Assembly: GCA_018241125.1 (NCBI GenBank)
Contig: JAFEEL010000031.1
Span: forward strand, 19,006 to 83,005
Source: Pseudomonadota bacterium
Lineage (GTDB): Bacteria > Pseudomonadota > Gammaproteobacteria > Xanthomonadales > Xanthomonadaceae
Length of the DNA: 64,000 nt
Direction of reading: 5' to 3'
Part shown: positions 53,765-61,849 of the stretch, piece by piece
Layout: the number at the start of each line of letters is the position of its first letter
Position numbering within the stretch: the first letter of the stretch is position 1
Program-made: the position numbers and the translations under genes
Notes under the pieces: model-generated
Database searches by the model: none
Seen by the model: the letters and a program-made list of their open reading frames with translations, nothing else
What the model was told of the DNA's origin: nothing

Positions 53765-55414
53765 CTACGGCGTCACCTTCACCACGGTCGTCTTGGCCAC
53801 GCCGGCATAGGTCGCGGTCACCGTCACCGACTGCGGTGCGGTCACTTTCATCGCTTGCACGGTGAAGTTCACCGAGGCGGCGTTGATCGGAACGGTGACG
53901 CTCGCCGGCACGCTCGCCACCGCCTTGCTGGAACTGGCCAGCGCGACCACCACCGGCGCGGCGGCGGCCTCATTCAGGGCCACCGTCCCGGTCGCGGTGC
54001 CGGCCTTGGCGATGCTGCTCGGGTTGACGGTGAGCGTGGTCAGCACCGGCGGCGGGATCAGGGTCAGGGTGGCGTGCGACAGCGCGCCGGCGTAGGTGGC
54101 GTTGACCACTGGCGTGGCCGGCGCTTTCACCACCGCGCTGCCGACGATGAAGTTGACCGACTTGGCTCCGGCCGGCACGCTGACGCTCGCCGGCACGCTC
54201 AAGCCGCTGCCGCTGGCCGACAGCGAAACCACCGCACCGGTGGTCGGCGCAGGGCTTTGCAAGCTCACGGTCGCGGTGGCACTCGTGCCGCCGACGATGC
54301 GGCTGGGCGACACCGTCAGGTTGGCGATCGACGGTATCCAGCCTGTTTGAATCACCTCGAAATCACTGGCCTTCAGCCCATTGAACGCCGGGTTGAGCAC
54401 GTCGTTGTTCCAGTTGGTGTCGTAGGTGCCGCTGACGTACATGTCCGAGCCGTTGTCGGCCACGATCAGGCCGTAGGTCTTCATGGCATTGAAGATCTTC
54501 TGCATCGGCGCGGGGTAGCCGGAAACGTTCACACTGGCCTTCAGGCGCAGGCGCGCACCCATCGGCAACGCGCCGCTGGTGGAGCCGGCGCTGTGTGAGG
54601 CCGGATACACATACCCGTTGCTGTGGCGCACGGTGACGCGGAAGGCGTGATTGATCGACGCCACGGACGTGCCGTAGGCGTTGTAGACCTCGTCGTAGCG
54701 CACCAGTCCGGGGAAGATCGCCAACCCGGCGGCGTCGGCGGAGGTCCAGCCGGCCGGCCGGCGCACATTGGCCTTCATGTCGAAAAACGCGCCCGAACCG
54801 GCGTACCACTGCGTGTGCGGCGCGTCGTACCAGACATTCCACAGTTCGTAGAGGTACTTGTGGTCGCGGTCGATCACCAGCAGGTGCCGGTCGCAGTCGT
54901 TGCGCTCATCGACCGTGGCCGGGTCGCCGCATTCCACCCAGTGCGGTGTGGTGGTGGCCTGCGCGGGGATCGGATAGAACGGGAACGGCGTGCCGGTGGA
55001 GTGGTTCACGCCGTCGCTCTCGTCGGCGTAGGCGAACTGCACCGTCTGCAACGGTGGCGGGCTCTTGCCGGCACCGGCCACACCATCGACCACCACATAG
55101 GGAAAGCCGTAGATCGCGTTGGGGCCGCCGTAGCTGGCATTGCCGCCAAAGTCGGGGTGCAGGCGACGGGTGCCGCCATTGTTGATGTAGCCGATGTAGC
55201 TCGACGACTTCGGATCGACCGGTGCTTTGGAGATATCGGTGTTCCACCAGTTGTTGGCCGGGAACTCCGGAACCGGCTGCGGCACGCTGCCGCCTTCATT
55301 GGAGCCCACCGTCTGCCCGAGGGCGAGGTTGCAGCCGCAGCCGAAGATGATCGACACGCACAACAGGTGCAGGCTGGATGCACGGCTGGCGCGGGAATAA
55401 CGGCTGCGGTTCAT
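53765..55414 (-). CDS. Secreted protein with two C-terminal Ig-like repeats
   Basis: This 549-residue protein starts at ATG 55414 after GGAG. A long signal region (hydrophobic LHLLCVSIIFGCGCNLALG) is followed by a globular domain (about 35-365, with NNWWNTDISKAPVDP, HWVECGDPATVDERN, and LVIDRDHKYLYELWN) and two tandem Ig-like/BIG-type repeats (about 370-460 and 462-549) with LTVSPSRIVGGTSATATVSL and LTVNPSSIAKAGTATGTVAL. It looks like an extracellular or surface protein. The catalytic role of the globular part is unknown. Confidence 0.82.
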   Translation of the reverse strand: MNRSRYSRASRASSLHLLCVSIIFGCGCNLALGQTVGSNEGGSVPQPVPEFPANNWWNTDISKAPVDPKSSSYIGYINNGGTRRLHPDFGGNASYGGPNAIYGFPYVVVDGVAGAGKSPPPLQTVQFAYADESDGVNHSTGTPFPFYPIPAQATTTPHWVECGDPATVDERNDCDRHLLVIDRDHKYLYELWNVWYDAPHTQWYAGSGAFFDMKANVRRPAGWTSADAAGLAIFPGLVRYDEVYNAYGTSVASINHAFRVTVRHSNGYVYPASHSAGSTSGALPMGARLRLKASVNVSGYPAPMQKIFNAMKTYGLIVADNGSDMYVSGTYDTNWNNDVLNPAFNGLKASDFEVIQTGWIPSIANLTVSPSRIVGGTSATATVSLQSPAPTTGAVVSLSASGSGLSVPASVSVPAGAKSVNFIVGSAVVKAPATPVVNATYAGALSHATLTLIPPPVLTTLTVNPSSIAKAGTATGTVALNEAAAAPVVVALASSSKAVASVPASVTVPINAASVNFTVQAMKVTAPQSVTVTATYAGVAKTTVVKVTP

Positions 55415-55572
55415 GGCGATCTCCGGAAATGGAACGGAGTGGCAGGCCGGCGTTGCGCCGCTCCCGCCCCGCACTGCTGTGCCAACGCAATCGCCGCCCC
55501 TGTCCGGCCGGACGCAGCACCGGCATGGCCGGATGCTGCGCCCCGCAAACTCCCCTTGAATGCCATGCAAAC

Positions 55573-56682
55573 CTAGTGTAGTGCTTCATTCTGTTTGGAA
55601 CTTAAGCGGCTGTTGGCGCGGATGACCTTCTGCAAGATGTCGCGTGCGCTCTTGGTCCAGATGAAAGGTTTGGGCTGCTTGTTGTGGTGGGCGACATAGC
55701 CGTCGATGGCGGCGATCAGCTCGGCGACGCTGGTGAATACGCCGCGCCGAATCTGTTCGGTCGTGATGTCGCGGAAGAAACGCTCGACCATGTTCAGCCA
55801 CGATGCCGAGGTCGGCGTGAAGTGCATCGTGAAGCGCGGATGTTTGGCCAGCCAGGCTTGAACCTTGGGATGCTTGTGGGTGGCGTAGTTGTCGGCAATC
55901 AGGTGCAGCTGCTTGCCCTTGGGTGTTTCGCGGTCGATCTGGCGCAGGAACTTCAGCCATTCGATGTGGCGGTGGCGTTGCTGGCATTGCGCGATGATCT
56001 GGCCATCCAGCACGTTGAGCGCGGCAAACAGCGTCGTGGTGCCGTGGCGCTTGTAGTCGTGCGTCATGGTTGCCGCCCGGCCTGGCTTCAGCGGCAACCC
56101 CGGCTGGGTGCGATCCAGTGCCTGCACTTGGCTCTTTTCGTCGCAGCACAACACCAGCGCATGCTCCGGCGGCGCCATGTACAGGCCCACGATGTCTTCC
56201 AGCTTCTCGGCAAACTTCGGGTCGCGGGAAATCTTGAAGCCGCGAACGAGATGTGGCTTCAACCCGTTGGCACGCCAGTGGCGCGACACGCTGGCGGCGC
56301 TGACGCCCAGCTTGGCGGCCATCGTGCGCGTGCTCCAATGCGTTGCCGCGACGGGCTGGGTTTGCGTCGTCAACTCCACCAGCTTTGCCACGTCCACCGT
56401 CGTCGGTGGCGCGCCGCGCGGCAAGTCGCGTTCGATGCCAGCCAGCCGTTTCTCGCCGTAACGCCTTCGCCAGCGGCCTACCTGCACCCGGCCAATCTTC
56501 AGTTCCGCTGCGATCACTTTGTTCTGCTTCCCTTGCGCCGCCAGCAGCACGATGCGCGCACGTTGCGCCAGCCGCACACTCGTCATCTTGGAGCGAACCA
56601 GTCGTTCCAGTTCGGCCTTTTCTTCGTCGCTCAATACGATGTCTGCCGCTACTCGCATCGCGCTATGCCTATCTCGTTGCAT
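55573..56682 (-). CDS. IS630-family transposase
   Basis: This 369-residue transposase (from ATG 56682; TTG 56706 is a longer alternative) has an N-terminal HTH region (LAQRARIVLLAAQGKQNKVI) and a DDE domain: Asp in LCCDEKSQVQALDR, Asp in LIADNYATHK, and Glu in SASWLNMVERFFRDI. The TAG stop (55573-55575) is formed from the flanking TA target duplication plus one host base. The reading frame is intact, so it may be active. Confidence 0.94.
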   Translation of the reverse strand: MQRDRHSAMRVAADIVLSDEEKAELERLVRSKMTSVRLAQRARIVLLAAQGKQNKVIAAELKIGRVQVGRWRRRYGEKRLAGIERDLPRGAPPTTVDVAKLVELTTQTQPVAATHWSTRTMAAKLGVSAASVSRHWRANGLKPHLVRGFKISRDPKFAEKLEDIVGLYMAPPEHALVLCCDEKSQVQALDRTQPGLPLKPGRAATMTHDYKRHGTTTLFAALNVLDGQIIAQCQQRHRHIEWLKFLRQIDRETPKGKQLHLIADNYATHKHPKVQAWLAKHPRFTMHFTPTSASWLNMVERFFRDITTEQIRRGVFTSVAELIAAIDGYVAHHNKQPKPFIWTKSARDILQKVIRANSRLSSKQNEALH

Positions 56683-56741
56683 CAGGAACTGATGAGAGTC
56701 CGGCAAGTCACATAAGTTCCCTCAAGTGTGCAGCACTACAC
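55576..56741 (-). mobile_element. Complete IS630-family element, 1166 bp
   Basis: The ends are inverted: GTGTAGTGCT at 55576 and AGCACTACAC ending at 56741, with further partial matches inward (GGAACTTAAG versus GGAACTTATG in the reversed right end). A TA dinucleotide flanks each end (55574-55575 and 56742-56743), as expected for the TA-specific IS630/Tc1 group. Uninterrupted transposase and clean ends suggest recent insertion. It lies between the secreted Ig-like protein and the LEA14-like lipoprotein. Confidence 0.93.
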
Positions 56742-56864
56742 TAGCACTCGATCGCACTTGCGACTGTGACGCGCATAACGAAACAGGCGCTGTCTGCCGA
56801 CCGCCTGGCAGCAGCAGCGGCCACACAGCGCCTGTTATCCTTCGGGTTCCCCATACGCCAGCGA

Positions 56865-57329
56865 ATGCCGATCATGCGCCTTGCCCGCACTTGCCTGCTT
56901 CTGGCCACCCTCGCCCTGACCGCCTGCGGCAGCGGACAGGTCAAGAACGTGTTCCCGCCGCGCGCCAGCATCCAGCAGCTCACGCTCCAGCCCGACGGGC
57001 ACTGGAAACTGCAGTTGCGGGTACAGAACTTCAGCAATGTTTCGGCCACCTACAGCCGCATCGAAGCCAAGGTCAGCGTTGCCGGTCAGGATGCCGGAAT
57101 GGTCACCGCCTCCACCAATCTGCGCATCGGCCCGGAATCTGCCGATGTGCTGGATGCCGAGCTGACCCCCTCCGCTGCTGCGCGGCAGGCAGTGGCGTCG
57201 CTCACCGCTGGCAACATCGCCTACAAACTCGCCGGGCGCATCGTCGCCAGCGATCCCAAGGGCGATTACACCTACACCTTCCAGGGCGATCTGAGCCCGG
57301 TGCCCGGCCTTCCGGGCGTGCTGCGCTGA
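56865..57329 (+). CDS. LEA14-like lipoprotein
   Basis: This 154-residue protein has a lipoprotein signal (LLLATLALTAC, Cys21) and a beta-rich domain (LQLRVQNFSNVSATYSRIEAKVSVAGQD) matching the LEA14/WHy-type fold seen in bacterial lipoproteins. ATG 56865 or 56874 starts it. It ends 67 bases before the acyl-CoA dehydrogenase gene. Role unknown; probably anchored in the envelope. Confidence 0.8.
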   Translation: MPIMRLARTCLLLATLALTACGSGQVKNVFPPRASIQQLTLQPDGHWKLQLRVQNFSNVSATYSRIEAKVSVAGQDAGMVTASTNLRIGPESADVLDAELTPSAAARQAVASLTAGNIAYKLAGRIVASDPKGDYTYTFQGDLSPVPGLPGVLR

Positions 57330-57396
57330 ACGCCGTCCGCCCATCCATTCCCGTTGCCGTGCGCCGTCGCGCCCGGCCGTCGTGCAGGAGATCCCC

Positions 57397-59190
57397 ATGA
57401 ATCGCTACCAGGCACCGCTTCGCGACCTCCGTTTCGCGCTCTACGACGTGCTCGGCGTGGAAGCGCTGTACGCGCGATTGGGCTTTGCCAGCGCCCAACG
57501 CGAGCTGATGGACGCGGTGCTGGAAGAAGGCGCCAAGTTCACCCAGAACGTGCTCGCCCCGCTCAATGCGGTGGGTGATCGCGAGGGCTGCACGCACGAC
57601 GCCGCCACCGGCGCGGTGTCCGCGCCATCGGGATTCAAGCAGGCCTATGCGCAGTTCGTCGACGGCGGCTGGAGCGGGCTGGTCGCCCCGGAAGCGTACG
57701 GCGGTCAGGGCTTGCCCGAATCGTTCGGGGTGGCGCTGAAGGAGATGATCGACGCGGCGAACCTGGCCTGGGGCAACTACCCGCTGCTCTCGCACGGGGC
57801 CACCGAGGCACTCAAGCAGCACGCCGAGGAATGGCAGCGGCAAGTGTTCCTCAAACCCATCGTGGAAGGGCGCTGGACCGGCACCATGTGCCTGACCGAG
57901 CCGCATTGCGGTACCGATCTGGGCCTGCTCAAGACCAAGGCATCGCCCAACCCCGACGGCAGCTTCGCGATCTCCGGCACCAAGATTTTCATCACCGCCG
58001 GCGAGCACGATTTCACCGACAACATCGTGCATCTGGTGCTCGCCCGCCTGCCGGATGCGCCGGCCGGCACCAAGGGCATCTCGCTGTTCATCGTGCCCAA
58101 GATGAAAGTCGGTCGCGATGGCGTGGTCGGCGCGCACAACGCGGTGCGCTGCGGCAGCATCGAGCACAAGATGGGCATCCACGGCTCGGCCACCTGCGTG
58201 ATGCACTTCGATTCCGCGCAGGGCTGGCTGATCGGGCAACCGAACAAGGGCCTGATGGCCATGTTCACGATGATGAACACGGCCCGTCTGGCCGTCGGAA
58301 TCCAGGGTTTGGGATTGGCCGACCGCGCTTTCCAGAACGCGCTGGCGTACGCGCGCGAGCGCTTGCAGATGCGTTCGCTCTCAGGCGCGAAGTATCCCGA
58401 CAAGCCGGCCGACCCGATCATCGTGCACCCCGACGTGCGGCGCATGTTGCTGACCTGCAAGGCGCTGATCGAGGGGTCGCGCCTGCTCGCCTACCACGCC
58501 GCGACGCTGGTGGACATACTCGATCACGGCGCAGACACGGAAGAAAAAAAGCGCGCCGACGAACTGCTCGGCTTCCTCACCCCGATCGTGAAAGCCTGCC
58601 TGACCGAATGGGGCGTGGAATGCACCTACCACGCACTGCAATGTTTCGGTGGCCACGGCTACATCGCCGAGCACGGCATGGAGCAGCTCGCCCGCGATGC
58701 GCGCATCACCACCCTGTACGAGGGCACCACCGGCATCCAGGCGCTGGACCTGCTCGGCCGCAAGATCATGCAGCTGCAAGGCGCCGGGCTGCTGGCATTC
58801 CTGTCCATGATCGAGGACTTCTGCAAGCAGCACACCGACGACCCCGCGCTGGCGGAGTTCATCGTGCCGTTGCAGGACAAGGCGCGGCAATGGCAGACGC
58901 TGACGCTGGAAGTCGGCAAGCGCGCGGCCACCGACGCCGACGAGGTCGGAGCGGCCTCGGTGGACTATCTGTTTTTCTCGGGCTACGTCGCGCTGGCTTA
59001 CTGGTGGGCGCGTGCGGTCGCCGCAGCGGACGCCTCTTCCGCAGCATCCGCCGACTTCCGAACCGCCAAGCGGGAGACCGCGCGCTTCTACTTCGCGCGC
59101 ATCCTGCCGCGTACTCTGGCGCATGCCGAAGCGATCCGCGCCGGCGCCAAGCCGTTGCTGGCGCTGGACGCGGCATTGTTCGGCCTCTGA
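57397..59190 (+). CDS. Long acyl-CoA dehydrogenase with C-terminal extension domain
   Basis: This 597-residue flavoenzyme starts at ATG 57397 after GCAGGAG. The core includes TMCLTEPHCGTDLGLLKTKA (FAD region), ITAGEHDFTDNIVHLVLAR, GSATCVMHFD and the catalytic Glu in TTLYEGTTGIQALDLLGRK. An extra C-terminal helical domain (about 475-590) places it in the long FadE/DmdC-like branch. It should oxidise an acyl-CoA with electrons going to ETF; the substrate is unknown. It is the last housekeeping gene before the second accessory region. Confidence 0.92.
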   Translation: MNRYQAPLRDLRFALYDVLGVEALYARLGFASAQRELMDAVLEEGAKFTQNVLAPLNAVGDREGCTHDAATGAVSAPSGFKQAYAQFVDGGWSGLVAPEAYGGQGLPESFGVALKEMIDAANLAWGNYPLLSHGATEALKQHAEEWQRQVFLKPIVEGRWTGTMCLTEPHCGTDLGLLKTKASPNPDGSFAISGTKIFITAGEHDFTDNIVHLVLARLPDAPAGTKGISLFIVPKMKVGRDGVVGAHNAVRCGSIEHKMGIHGSATCVMHFDSAQGWLIGQPNKGLMAMFTMMNTARLAVGIQGLGLADRAFQNALAYARERLQMRSLSGAKYPDKPADPIIVHPDVRRMLLTCKALIEGSRLLAYHAATLVDILDHGADTEEKKRADELLGFLTPIVKACLTEWGVECTYHALQCFGGHGYIAEHGMEQLARDARITTLYEGTTGIQALDLLGRKIMQLQGAGLLAFLSMIEDFCKQHTDDPALAEFIVPLQDKARQWQTLTLEVGKRAATDADEVGAASVDYLFFSGYVALAYWWARAVAAADASSAASADFRTAKRETARFYFARILPRTLAHAEAIRAGAKPLLALDAALFGL

Positions 59191-59336
59191 CAGGTTGTTG
59201 AAAAAGGGCTTTCCCCCGCCTGCGCGGGGGCAGGCTCTGAAGACTCATATCGCCGCCTCCCTGCGATGGCGGTACGTTGGTCGTTGTTCGACAGCCGACG
59301 TACACCACCCACAAGGAGGCAGCCCTGTCACTGTAT
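59191..59336. other. Intergenic region after the acyl-CoA dehydrogenase
   Basis: It holds a hairpin CCCCCGC-CTGC-GCGGGGG (59213-59230), 22 bases after the stop codon, which may define the transcript end. Beyond that is sequence related to IS or repeat debris. No gene is supported. Confidence 0.5.
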
Positions 59337-59443
59337 GCCGCTTGCGCCTCTTCTGCTCCTGCGTGATCTTCTTGGTCATCTGCCTCACTCCGGTTGGCGA
59401 TATTGAATCGCTTATCCGGGTGTCCGTGAAACAGGGACAGGAT
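59337..59443 (-). mobile_element. IS remnant, copy B (element start region)
   Basis: This is the counterpart of 41327-41433, sharing the CGGACACCCGG and CGCCAACCGGAGTGAG blocks and an ATGACCAAGAA start at 59379 (MTKKITQEQKRRKRH). It is out of frame or stopped after about 44 codons. It abuts the displaced Rhs fragment within a few bases. Confidence 0.6.
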
Positions 59444-59708
59444 CATCGTAAGACAGCGCCCAGTTGACGTGGCCGGTGATCGCGGTCAGGTGCCACGTCG
59501 TGGGGTCGTAGCTGAAGGTGTTCAGGTAGGTGGCCGTGTTGCCGACCTGATTGGCGCGGATGTTGTCCAGCGCGTCATACGTCGTGGCCGCGCTGATCCA
59601 CCACTGGTGCGGGGCGTTGGTCGTCGTCAGCCGATCCAGCCCGTCATACGCCATCGTGCGGCTGTCGGCGTTGCCCGCCGTGCCATCGGCGATGGCAGCC
59701 ACGTTGGC
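59444..59708 (-). pseudogene. Displaced Rhs core fragment
   Basis: These 265 bases align without gaps to 62989-63253 inside the second Rhs gene, with about 11 mismatches by eye. The translation contains YDGLDRLTTTNAPHQWW and SYDPTTWHLTAITGHVNWALSYD, matching the Rhs protein. It has no start, no C-terminus and is bounded by an IS remnant on one side and RAYT-like repeat sequence (GACCTGACCCC) on the other. It is a relic of duplication or recombination. Confidence 0.9.
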
Positions 59709-59763
59709 TCCGGGAATGTTGCAAAACAAGACCTGACCCCGCGCGGCTCCCTGCTGCGACATT

Positions 59764-60210
59764 TTATTCGCAGCTGTCACACATCCAGAACACCAATTCT
59801 CCATAAACGCGGCTCGCATCAACATCAAGCGCCTTGCAATGCACTTTTTCGTTGTTGCTATCTCGATACTTTTCCGATTCTGAAGCAGCCTCTGGAAACC
59901 ATTTTTGAATCGCCGCTCGACGTTGTTCCAGTTCCTTCAAGGTAGGCACAACGAAACTTATTTGGTCGTTGCATTCGTCAAGCCGCGTGTTGTAGTCCAT
60001 GAGCGAATACTCCTGATTCTTCAGGCGCAAGCGCTCGATGTCGTCGAATGTTACGGCCAAACAACCTTGAGCGTTCGTCCTGCCGGCATCGAACCGATAG
60101 CGCATTTTTCCTTTCAGGTACAGAACGGCGTCGATTGAAACATTCGCCACGCAAAGAGGTCTCAACGCGGCATCGGCTAGCTGGATTTGGATGCTGAAGT
60201 CTCTATTCAT
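59764..60210 (-). CDS. Orphan AT-richer protein, candidate immunity or cargo gene
   Basis: This 148-residue soluble protein from ATG 60210 (MNRDFSIQIQLADAALRPL) is of no family I recognise. It starts with a beta-rich part (NVSIDAVLYLKGKMRYRFDAG), then a charged helix (PTLKELEQRRAAIQKWF), and ends CDSCE with a Cys pair. Composition is AT-richer than housekeeping genes. It lies next to the displaced Rhs fragment and near the second Rhs module, where orphan immunity genes commonly collect. Role inferred from position. Confidence 0.55.
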   Translation of the reverse strand: MNRDFSIQIQLADAALRPLCVANVSIDAVLYLKGKMRYRFDAGRTNAQGCLAVTFDDIERLRLKNQEYSLMDYNTRLDECNDQISFVVPTLKELEQRRAAIQKWFPEAASESEKYRDSNNEKVHCKALDVDASRVYGELVFWMCDSCE

Positions 60211-60334
60211 TTCAATGGTCGAGCGGGCGGATTTCGTTTGGCGTGACGGGAATCGGCTTGTTAGTTGCAACCTGGCTTCCACCCCCACTGGTGAACGGAC
60301 GACCATCTGGAGTAGGACCCAAGTCATTCACCCG

Positions 60335-60498
60335 GGAAACAGGGGACAGACCACGGTTTTCCACCTTCAACCCCGCCGCACTACGTTGCCATAGGAGATT
60401 TCCTACGCCATCCCGTGGAAACAGGGGACAGACCACGGTTTTCCACCTTCAACCCCGCCGCACTACGTTGCCATAGGCGATTTCCTACGCCACCCCGA
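60335..60498. repeat. Left flank of RAYT module 2: two tandem 82-bp units
   Basis: Two units (60335-60416 and 60417-60498) each begin GGAAACAGGGGACAGACCAC and contain TTCCACCTTCAACCCCGCCG. The internal 18-mer GGGGACAGACCACGGTTT occurs at 60342-60359 and 60424-60441. Its reverse complement occurs twice downstream of the RAYT gene. The units differ at only a few positions, so the duplication is recent. Confidence 0.93.
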
Positions 60499-60568
60499 GC
60501 CTATCGCCGATGGGCGATTCCGACGACGACTGCCAGGCTCGACATGTCCTCGTTCCATATCGCCACTC

Positions 60569-61270
60569 ATGCCACGTCGTGCTCGCCTGATGCTGCCCCA
60601 TGTGCCGCTGCATGTCATCCAGCGGGGAAACAACCGTCAAGCCTGCTTCTTCGCGGAAGAAGACAGCCATGCCTATCTGAATTGGCTTGATGACTATGCG
60701 GGTGAGCATCGCTGCCGGGTACATGCCTATGTACTGATGACCAACCATGTGCATCTGCTGCTGTCGGCCGACGCACCCGACGCGGCCGGCAAATTGATGA
60801 AGGCGCTCGGGCAGCGCTACGTGCAGTTCGTCAACCGTACCTACGGGCGCAGCGGGACGCTGTGGGAAGGACGCTTCCGTTCGTGCCTGGTGCAGGATGA
60901 AACCTACCTGCTCGCATGCCAACGCTACATCGAACTGAATCCCGTGCGGGCGGGAATGGTGACCCATCCGGCGGACTATCGCTGGTCCAGCTACCGCGCC
61001 AATGGCCAGGGCGAGACCAAGCACCTCGTGCAGCCGCACCCACTCTATCAATCCCTGGCAGCGACTCCGGCCGGACGACAATCGGCCTACAGGGAGTTGT
61101 TCCGCTACCAGCTGGATCCTGGCATCGCGGATCAGATCCGGAAAGCGACCAATGGAAACTTCGTACTGGGAAACGATCGATTCGCCGAACAGATTGCAGT
61201 TGCACTGGCACGCCGAGTCACACCAGGCAAGGACGGGCGGCCGCGAAAGCAGGTTCTGTTCGATCGATAA
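60569..61270 (+). CDS. REP-associated tyrosine transposase (RAYT), module 2
   Basis: This 233-residue Y1 HUH protein has its HUH motif at His60/His62 (MTNHVHLLL) and candidate nucleophile Tyr120 (QRYIELNPVRAG); GTLWEGRFRS is also present. It is similar over its length to the RAYT at 3390-4100, but its flanking repeats are different in sequence (GGGGACAGACCACGG type rather than GGGCCAGAGT type). Each flank carries two copies in inverted orientation. It separates the Rhs immunity candidate from the orphan gene at 59764-60210. Confidence 0.93.
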   Translation: MPRRARLMLPHVPLHVIQRGNNRQACFFAEEDSHAYLNWLDDYAGEHRCRVHAYVLMTNHVHLLLSADAPDAAGKLMKALGQRYVQFVNRTYGRSGTLWEGRFRSCLVQDETYLLACQRYIELNPVRAGMVTHPADYRWSSYRANGQGETKHLVQPHPLYQSLAATPAGRQSAYRELFRYQLDPGIADQIRKATNGNFVLGNDRFAEQIAVALARRVTPGKDGRPRKQVLFDR

Positions 61271-61328
61271 ACCGTGGTCTGTCCCCTATTGCCCCTCGAT
61301 AAACCGTGGTCTGTCCCCTATTGCCCCC
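61265..61328. repeat. Right flank of RAYT module 2: two tandem 32-bp units
   Basis: The 32-base unit starting CGATAAACCGTGGTCTGTCC occurs at 61265-61296 and 61297-61328. The first copy overlaps the RAYT stop codon. The 18-mer AAACCGTGGTCTGTCCCC (61269-61286, 61301-61318) is the exact complement of the left-flank 18-mer, giving a two-by-two inverted arrangement around the gene. Confidence 0.93.
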
Positions 61329-61373
61329 TCAACTTGACCGGGGCGGCGAAATGGCGTCCCCTTTTCGTTAATT

Positions 61374-61796
61374 TTACGGCACTGGATTTTTAGGGTGTCC
61401 TTGTTTGCTCTTTATGCCTGACCACAAATAGGTCTTTGCATAAAAGTTGGCACAATGAGGGGTGGATTTCGCATCTAAATATCTATAGCCACCCCCGCCT
61501 TTGAGCGAACCATAAAATTCAACGCGATCGGCGAATACATCCTGCAAAAATTCGATCAAATTGTCTGCGATGCGATTCTCACGTTCTTCAGGTGATAATT
61601 TTTCATTATGGCATGAGAAATGACCATGTGTGAAGTTCCCAAAATTGACTAACAGTTCATCGTCTTCATCTAGAACTTCGATTTCTCCAAAGCCGTGCCA
61701 AAGTGGATGGAAAATAACTGATGGCCGTTTAGATAAGAACCAAGTATTTATCGGTATTGCGTTGCTTAATTTTTTTACAAACAAGTTTAAAATCAT
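61374..61796 (-). CDS. Candidate immunity protein of the second Rhs module
   Basis: This 140-residue soluble protein is placed at ATG 61796 (MILNLFVKKLSNAIPINTWF); a TTG at 61844, eight bases after the Rhs stop, is an alternative. It contains VLDEDDELLVNFGNFTHGHF and SLKGGGGYRYLD. I recognise no family. It directly follows the Rhs C-terminus on the same strand and is AT-rich, which is the standard immunity-gene position. Confidence 0.65.
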   Translation of the reverse strand: MILNLFVKKLSNAIPINTWFLSKRPSVIFHPLWHGFGEIEVLDEDDELLVNFGNFTHGHFSCHNEKLSPEERENRIADNLIEFLQDVFADRVEFYGSLKGGGGYRYLDAKSTPHCANFYAKTYLWSGIKSKQGHPKNPVP

Positions 61797-61849
61797 TTCC
61801 AGAGCACCCTCGACTAGAATGGCATTTGTACGTTTCGCAACCAAATTAA

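Noticed and set aside
51182-54598. 1138-codon plus-strand frame
   Set aside because: It is antisense to three well-supported genes or gene parts (TolB/TPR protein, secreted Ig-like protein) and overlaps the small plus-strand gene in another frame; sequence is Arg/Gly/Val low-complexity.
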